Positions 41,486 through 46,134 of a stretch of DNA of 46,134 nt are shown piece after piece. A model generated the notes under the pieces. That model was not told the DNA's origin and made no database searches. It was given only the letters and a program-made list of their open reading frames with translations. The position numbers and the translations under genes are program-made. This DNA is from a virus. The stretch spans positions 1 through 46,134 of the IMG/VR virus record IMGVR_UViG_3300032291_003206; one strand, given 5' to 3'. The first letter of the stretch is position 1; each line of letters starts with the position of its first letter.

Positions 41486-41515
41486 AAAAATACTATATCA
41501 AATTGTCAAAATTTA

Positions 41516-43270
41516 TTATGCCTTTCCTCCGTCATTTATGGTCCAATTGTAAGTATCTATTATATATTGTCTTGCAGCTTCTCCATCACCCGTATACTGT
41601 ATACCTCCAAAATCTGCAATAACGTTTGATTGTAATGGTATTCCGGCCCAATAATTTAATATATTATCATATTGGGCAGATGGATAAGTTTTATCATTCA
41701 TAAATTCTTGTAAACTCCCAACATTATATATATTCCATCCATCAAATTTAGAGTCAAATGCAGTCGCACCACTAAACATTGCTCTCATACTTGTTACCGC
41801 AGATAGTGAAGAATCCTCCCTCTCCCAATTCTCTAAATTAAAATTAAATGTTCTTGCACCACTAAACATTTCATCCATATTTGTAACACTTGAAACATTC
41901 CAAGAAGATATGTTTTGATTAAATCCGTCACAGTTTTTAAACATTGAGTTCATACTTGTAACTCCGCTTGTATTCCAAGAACTAATATCTCCGTTAAATA
42001 CGGTACAACCTTCAAAAGTACTGGACATATCAGTAATATTTGAAGTGTCCCAATCAATAGTTCCATCCGCAGTAGTACAACCATTAAATAGGTCTTGTAA
42101 TGTATCAATATTGGTGTATATATTATTTATATCCCAATCACTAATTGGGGATAAATTGGTTAATGAACTACACCCTTGGAAGAATCCTGTTAAAGAATTA
42201 CTTGTTACTAATATAGGCCCTCCATTCGCAAAACTTGTTAAATTAACACAACCACTTAAAACTGAAGTATTACCTGAAATTACTATGTCACCCCACTCGG
42301 TTATAGTTCTTAAATTTGCCCTATTTTCAGAACTAACACCAGCATTACCATAACTGAATCCTTTTATACTTCCAACAACAATTGTAACTTCATATAATGA
42401 ATTATTACCATAAGTGTGTACTTTAGCACCATCGTTCCAATCAGTAATTGTATCACTTGTACTATCACCCCAGTTTACAGTGAAACTATAATCACCTGTC
42501 GAAACCAAAGGTAACTCAGCAACTGTTGGGTCACCATTAGGTGATTGGAATGTCATTCTTAATATTGGTAGTGGTGTTAGACTTGGTGTTGGGGTTGGTG
42601 TGGATGTTCTTGTTGGTGTTATGGTTACTGTTGGTGTATTTGTTCTAGTTACTGTAGGAGTTATTGTTTGAGTAGGAGTGTTAGACGGTGTTTGAGTATT
42701 AGTTGGTGTTATGGTTACTGTTGGTGTATTTGTTCTAGTTACTGTAGGAGTTATTGTTTGAGTAGGAGTGTTAGACGGTGTTTGAGTATTAGTTGGAGTT
42801 TGCGATGTCGTGTTTGTTGGTGTTTGGGTTGGAGTTTGGGTTGGAGTTGGTGTGGTTGTTCGTGTTGGTGTTTGTGATGGGGTCGGAGTAATTATTACAG
42901 GGCAACATTGCTCAACACTACTTATCGAATCTAAAACAAAAATATTCAAATCTTCCATAATTGGTAAGATTTCAACCCCGTTTGTCTTGATTGTAAATTC
43001 ACCTCTATATTTACCACTTTTGTTGGTGTCTTTTGTTCTAAATTGATATTGAATATAATACTCAGTATTTCCATTAGTATCCGTAAATTCAACTAACTGA
43101 GCAGGAGAGTTTTGTATTTTAGTAACTCCTGATTTCAAATCATACATTGAAAAAAAAACACCGTGAATCGAAAGTTTCGATATAATTGATTGAAAATCAG
43201 GTCTTCCATCATTGATGAATAAAACCTTCAATAACGGTAAATTCGCACCATTTTTAATGTAAAAATCCAT
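41516..43270 (-). CDS. Tail-fibre-like adhesin: Thr-Pro stalk and BspA-like (DUF285) repeats
   Basis: A 584-aa modular protein. Residues 1-115 form a beta domain ([32 protein letters not shown]) like the attachment domain of phage baseplate or fibre proteins. Residues about 127-234 are almost pure Thr/Pro with Gln, Asn and Ser. Residues 235-290 have a PKD-like strand set ([18 protein letters not shown]). From about 320 to 545 are repeated units of the BspA/DUF285 surface-protein type ([30 protein letters not shown] and similar). No signal peptide is present, as expected for a virion part. It probably binds a host surface molecule. The stalk is a natural O-glycosylation target, and the two genes upstream look like glycosyltransferases. 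It starts four bases after an ATATTTAT element. Confidence 0.82.
   Translation of the reverse strand: MDFYIKNGANLPLLKVLFINDGRPDFQSIISKLSIHGVFFSMYDLKSGVTKIQNSPAQLVEFTDTNGNTEYYIQYQFRTKDTNKSGKYRGEFTIKTNGVEILPIMEDLNIFVLDSISSVEQCCPVIITPTPSQTPTRTTTPTPTQTPTQTPTNTTSQTPTNTQTPSNTPTQTITPTVTRTNTPTVTITPTNTQTPSNTPTQTITPTVTRTNTPTVTITPTRTSTPTPTPSLTPLPILRMTFQSPNGDPTVAELPLVSTGDYSFTVNWGDSTSDTITDWNDGAKVHTYGNNSLYEVTIVVGSIKGFSYGNAGVSSENRANLRTITEWGDIVISGNTSVLSGCVNLTSFANGGPILVTSNSLTGFFQGCSSLTNLSPISDWDINNIYTNIDTLQDLFNGCTTADGTIDWDTSNITDMSSTFEGCTVFNGDISSWNTSGVTSMNSMFKNCDGFNQNISSWNVSSVTNMDEMFSGARTFNFNLENWEREDSSLSAVTSMRAMFSGATAFDSKFDGWNIYNVGSLQEFMNDKTYPSAQYDNILNYWAGIPLQSNVIADFGGIQYTGDGEAARQYIIDTYNWTINDGGKA
42612..42791. 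repeat. Two perfect 90-bp tandem copies in the fibre stalk
   Basis: Bases 42612-42701 and 42702-42791 are identical over 90 bases, encoding two 30-residue Thr/Pro/Gln units. Lower-grade repeats flank them. DNA-level identity implies a recent duplication and likely stalk-length variation. Confidence 0.95.
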
Positions 43271-43274
43271 ACAA

Positions 43275-43282
43275 ATAAATAT
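43275..43282 (-). promoter_or_regulatory. ATATTTAT promoter-like element, fibre gene
   Basis: Exact 8-mer four bases before the fibre ATG, in a 16-base gap after the fusion enzyme's stop. Confidence 0.5.
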
Positions 43283-43286
43283 GGCG

Positions 43287-45692
43287 TTATGATTCTTTTC
43301 TTAGACCTCCATCGTAGTGTTCAAACCTATCGTGTTCTACCGGTGTCATTAATAATAAACCACCATTTAATTCTCCTCTCTTAGTTAATTGGAAGTGATG
43401 ACTCATCCAAGTATTTTCGAATGGATGTGCCCAAGTTGTATCTAAAAACATTTTTTTGTTCCCTGTTCTACTAAGTAATTGAGTCCAATTACAATAATAA
43501 ATTTCACCGTCAACATACGGTAACCCATCGAGAGATTTTATATTATTAAATTTTGTTCGAGGCGCATTCGGGTCCGTTCCTAATTTTGGTAACTGTGGTT
43601 TTTCAGGCCAAAATTCTTCTCGAACACTTTGTGGTACATTATACCAAGACCACTGTGTACCGTTATCACCATAAAACTCAGAAAAATTAAATTTCAAAAA
43701 ATCAAAATTTTCTTTTTTTGTAATTCTTAAAACTTTATTATAAAAATCATCGATATATCTATTAAATCCATTTCTACAAGTTTCATTGGGTTTGTTTTGA
43801 AAAAACATATCGTCTTCGGAAAATATGTAATAGTCCAAATCTGTTTCTTTGTCAAAATGCTCGGCAATCCATTGTCTACCACCACAAATACCTAAATTAT
43901 CTTTTTTTATGTGCTCAAATTCATACTCCTCACACAAACTAATATACTCTTCTGTTGTAGACTCATCGGTTGAATTATTTAAAAGATATTTTTTAGTTCT
44001 TTTAAGAATATTGATATCGTACTCTTCCATAGACTTCAACAACGTCCTGAATTGGTTAGGAGAGTTAAAAGTTATAACGTATAAGCCCACCTTGTTAATA
44101 TCTAAGTTATTTATTTCTATATTTTTTCTTTCACTTTTAACAATCAACCTATCCTCTTTTGTATCCTCAAAGAATTTCCCCATTAAACCATTGTATTCAA
44201 TTTCAAAATAATTTATAAGGTCTGAATTCTTATAACACATAATAGTAAAAATACTTTCTTCAGTTCCCATATATCCATCTCCTAATGTAGAAATTAATAG
44301 ATTGTAATATATTGAATTGATATTACTAATTGACTCTTTTGGTCCTCCAAAAAATCCACCTCTAGCAACTTTATTTACTTTGTCACCTGATAATAAATTA
44401 ATTTTTTCATAATTGAATCCGTGAATTTCTGTAACTGCGTCGTAAGGAAAACAAATAAAAGAAAACTTTGAAACATATTTTTCTAACTTTTCTATAACTT
44501 TATCGTGTGTAAAATACCCAGGATGAACTGTGTTTGTCAATCCCGCGTCAATCCAAAAAAGATATTCCGAATTAAATTTATCTAAAATCTTCGCATCGTG
44601 AAGAAGAAACATTTTAGACATAACTAAAGGGTTATACATTTCAAGTTTAGCTTGAGTTGAATCCGACAACCAACCTACTTGATTCGACCAATCAGGATTG
44701 TTCCTAATTTTTTGAATCAATTCAAAATAATCGTTTTTTTTGAACCAATCTAAATCTCTTCTAACAAATTGAGTGTTTTTGTTTTTTCTTTTTTCGTAAA
44801 CAAATTTTTCTAATTCTTCGTCACCATATATTATAAGATTTTCCTCTACTTGTAGTAGTTGTTCAAACTTATCCAAATAATGTTGAAAAGACCGAGACCA
44901 ACCCTCTCCTAAATTATCTCTACCTAAATTCCATAAACCAGTTACTAATGTAGTTTTTGAATATGGTTTTGTCTGTTCAAAATGTTTTTTAGTAACTACA
45001 ATATTTTCAGGGTTAATTTCTTTTTTTAACTTTGATAGGTCCCATAGTGCAAGTACTTTTCTATTACCACTTTCAAAACTATCAACAGTGACATTTTCTT
45101 CTAATATCATCTCAGGCATAGTAAAATTAAATGGGGGTGACATCAAATTTACAGGGTAAAAACGACCATAATTAACCCCTTCATTTTCTCTATCAACATC
45201 ATTACCACTACACATATCCCAACCTTGGTTTGTTTTTTTCGCCCAAGTGGTACTCAACAAGTATTTACAGTTTGACTTTAATATATTTTTTATAACTTTA
45301 ACACCATCTTCTAATGGTAAATGACCTATAACATTTCTAACAATCAATAAATCACCATATGGTATTTCATCTTCTATTAGGTCAAACTCAACAAAGTTAA
45401 TTTTAGAACTTCCATAAGTTAAGTTATTAATCTCAACCGCCTCAGAAACAATATCACCCCCAATGTAATATTCAAACTCATTAACAATTTCTTTCATCCA
45501 ATTGAAATCACCACAAGGAATGTCTACAACACTTCTTATATTCTTATCTTTTACTAAATTTAAAATCTCTTTTCTTAATTTATCTGTTTGTTCTATGGTA
45601 CTACCAGGTCCTGACCTACTTTCTAAACTACCAAAACCAAAATTTTCGTAGATACCTGAAAAAATATCTTTATATGTTTTTTTATTGGTCAT
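43287..45692 (-). CDS. Methyltransferase / HtrL-YibB-like / GT-A three-domain fusion
   Basis: An 801-aa protein with three parts. (1) Residues 15-215: class I SAM methyltransferase with [13 protein letters not shown] (54-66, SAM-binding motif I), YYIGGDIV (75-82) and [12 protein letters not shown] (119-130). (2) Residues 245-490: an HtrL/YibB-like putative glycosyltransferase region ([19 protein letters not shown]-type helices, FWIDAGLTN 379-387, GGFFGG 445-450, GTEESIFTI 476-484). (3) Residues 535-790: a GT-A-like domain ([30 protein letters not shown] and SEDDMFF 625-631 with a D-D-type metal site). Such fusions are known from bacterial surface-sugar clusters. It probably acts on cell-surface or virion glycans, adding a sugar and methylating it. 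It sits between another GT-like gene and the fibre gene. No membrane segment is seen. Confidence 0.8.
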   Translation of the reverse strand: MTNKKTYKDIFSGIYENFGFGSLESRSGPGSTIEQTDKLRKEILNLVKDKNIRSVVDIPCGDFNWMKEIVNEFEYYIGGDIVSEAVEINNLTYGSSKINFVEFDLIEDEIPYGDLLIVRNVIGHLPLEDGVKVIKNILKSNCKYLLSTTWAKKTNQGWDMCSGNDVDRENEGVNYGRFYPVNLMSPPFNFTMPEMILEENVTVDSFESGNRKVLALWDLSKLKKEINPENIVVTKKHFEQTKPYSKTTLVTGLWNLGRDNLGEGWSRSFQHYLDKFEQLLQVEENLIIYGDEELEKFVYEKRKNKNTQFVRRDLDWFKKNDYFELIQKIRNNPDWSNQVGWLSDSTQAKLEMYNPLVMSKMFLLHDAKILDKFNSEYLFWIDAGLTNTVHPGYFTHDKVIEKLEKYVSKFSFICFPYDAVTEIHGFNYEKINLLSGDKVNKVARGGFFGGPKESISNINSIYYNLLISTLGDGYMGTEESIFTIMCYKNSDLINYFEIEYNGLMGKFFEDTKEDRLIVKSERKNIEINNLDINKVGLYVITFNSPNQFRTLLKSMEEYDINILKRTKKYLLNNSTDESTTEEYISLCEEYEFEHIKKDNLGICGGRQWIAEHFDKETDLDYYIFSEDDMFFQNKPNETCRNGFNRYIDDFYNKVLRITKKENFDFLKFNFSEFYGDNGTQWSWYNVPQSVREEFWPEKPQLPKLGTDPNAPRTKFNNIKSLDGLPYVDGEIYYCNWTQLLSRTGNKKMFLDTTWAHPFENTWMSHHFQLTKRGELNGGLLLMTPVEHDRFEHYDGGLRKES

Positions 45693-45717
45693 AATGTTAA
45701 TTTTTTTTTAATATAAA

Positions 45718-46134
45718 TTATTGAAGTTCTTCTAAAATTTTATAAAAAGATTTATTTTTTTCAAAATGGTCCTCACTCAAACCAGGAATAGGAGCATCCT
45801 GATGATACCAAGTATCAAACTCCAAAACTTTAAAAAGTTCAGGATTATTTCTGTACATAACTTTCATTATGTCTTCTTCGTGATATAAAATATTATCGTT
45901 AATTGTTATTTTATAGACATATTTTTCAAATAAGTTTACAACGTTTTCCCAAAGATTATAATCCCCCCCAAATATACCTCCAATAATGTGCATTGAATTA
46001 TCATAATTCGTAAAATGAATAGAGTTAACGGTTCCTGACCAATAATTTCTAAAATTCTCTTTACCTATCAAAACAAATTTGTTTTCACTAAATTTATTTA
46101 AGTTATTTAATAAATTATTATTGAATAAAGTAGA
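45718..46134 (-). CDS. HtrL-YibB-like glycosyltransferase, partial (5' end beyond the window)
   Basis: The frame is open to the window edge, so the true start lies outside. About 138 residues of the C-terminal part are visible. The segment MHIIGGIFGGDYNLWENVVNLFEKYV, followed by HEEDIMKVMYRNNPELF, resembles residues 440-500 of the fusion enzyme next to it (GGFFGG, then EES-x-x-T-I-M and NSDLI). They are therefore probably relatives, with an acidic pair (here EED) at the equivalent place. The end has FDTWYHQDAPIPG. Twenty-five bases separate its stop from the next gene, which suggests one operon. A TTG at 46071 could be read as a start, but the coding sequence runs through it and the family needs more N-terminal sequence. 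Confidence 0.65.
   Translation of the reverse strand, partial: STLFNNNLLNNLNKFSENKFVLIGKENFRNYWSGTVNSIHFTNYDNSMHIIGGIFGGDYNLWENVVNLFEKYVYKITINDNILYHEEDIMKVMYRNNPELFKVLEFDTWYHQDAPIPGLSEDHFEKNKSFYKILEELQ

Noticed and set aside
42612-42791. CRISPR-like or satellite repeat
   Set aside because: The 90-bp units are adjacent with no spacers, lie in frame in a Thr/Pro-coding region and keep the protein open.
42668-42877. Cys-rich plus-strand frame opposite the fibre stalk
   Set aside because: It is the antisense of the Thr/Pro repeat (ACN/CCN codons give Cys/Trp/Gly on the other strand) and has no start signal or neighbour support.
45718-46071. A complete 117-aa gene starting at TTG 46071
   Set aside because: The frame stays open to the window edge, and the visible part matches only the C-terminal portion of a longer glycosyltransferase family.
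1-46134. tRNA genes, integrase, prophage attachment sites
   Set aside because: No cloverleaf-like sequence, integrase or flanking direct repeats seen; the window looks like a lytic phage segment. A tRNAscan-SE run would settle the tRNA point.

Overview
The window is a contiguous piece of a large, A+T-rich, tailed-phage genome with a T4-like contractile tail (myovirus). It has a gp18-like sheath, gp19-like tube, gp26-like hub/chaperone protein, tape measure, gp53-like LysM-type wedge protein and gp13-like neck protein. It also has a T4-type replication set: family-B DNA polymerase, DnaB/gp41-like helicase, UvsX, gp32-like SSB and a FEN/RNase H nuclease. Several cargo genes belong to families best known from Bacteroidota (a DUF5522 protein, a YkuD_2-type L,D-transpeptidase), and many genes lack a Shine-Dalgarno. 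A Bacteroidota host is therefore my best inference, but it is not proven. No terminase, portal, capsid or tRNA gene is visible, so this is not the whole genome. No stretch above about 120 bases lacks a gene or a recognisable signal.

Layout, read in the main (minus) direction from right to left. (1) 46.1-41.5 kb: an edge-truncated glycosyltransferase-like gene, an 801-aa methyltransferase/HtrL-YibB/GT-A fusion, and a fibre-like adhesin with a Thr-Pro stalk and BspA-like repeats. (2) 41.4-37.9 kb: DNA polymerase, then an overlapping pair of a small ribbon-helix-helix (RHH) protein and an HNH endonuclease. (3) 34.6-37.9 kb: a plus-strand island with an SNF2 helicase, a gp13-like neck protein and a small beta-rich protein. 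(4) 34.6-32.6 kb: three coupled neck/head-completion candidates, with a lone plus-strand RHH gene beside them. (5) 32.3-11.6 kb: the tail module of sheath, HAD-fold protein, tube, gp26-like chaperone plus an out-of-frame 41-aa partner, tape measure, a 1663-aa baseplate protein with an OmpA-like domain, the gp53-like protein, a 2332-aa hub-like protein and two small proteins. (6) 11.5-7.3 kb: SSB, a hotdog thioesterase, an acidic protein, a tightly overlapped trio (GT2 glycosyltransferase, 30-aa membrane peptide, LpxH-like phosphoesterase) and UvsX. (7) 7.2-0 kb: a second RHH-HNH pair, L,D-transpeptidase, FEN nuclease, two small proteins, helicase, class II ribonucleotide reductase, a third HNH protein and DUF5522.

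Transcription signals are unusually readable. Good intrinsic terminators close many units on the minus strand. An 8-mer, ATATTTAT in the coding direction, recurs just upstream of start codons on both strands, often exactly four bases before the ATG. It looks like a phage promoter element, and it points to a GTG start for the glycosyltransferase.

The most notable observations are the repeated RHH-HNH cassettes, the possible +1/-2 frameshift linking the tail chaperone to a 41-aa extension, the ATGA-coupled envelope-modification trio, the methyltransferase-glycosyltransferase fusion beside a Thr-Pro fibre, and the ATATTTAT motif with its possible leaderless transcripts.
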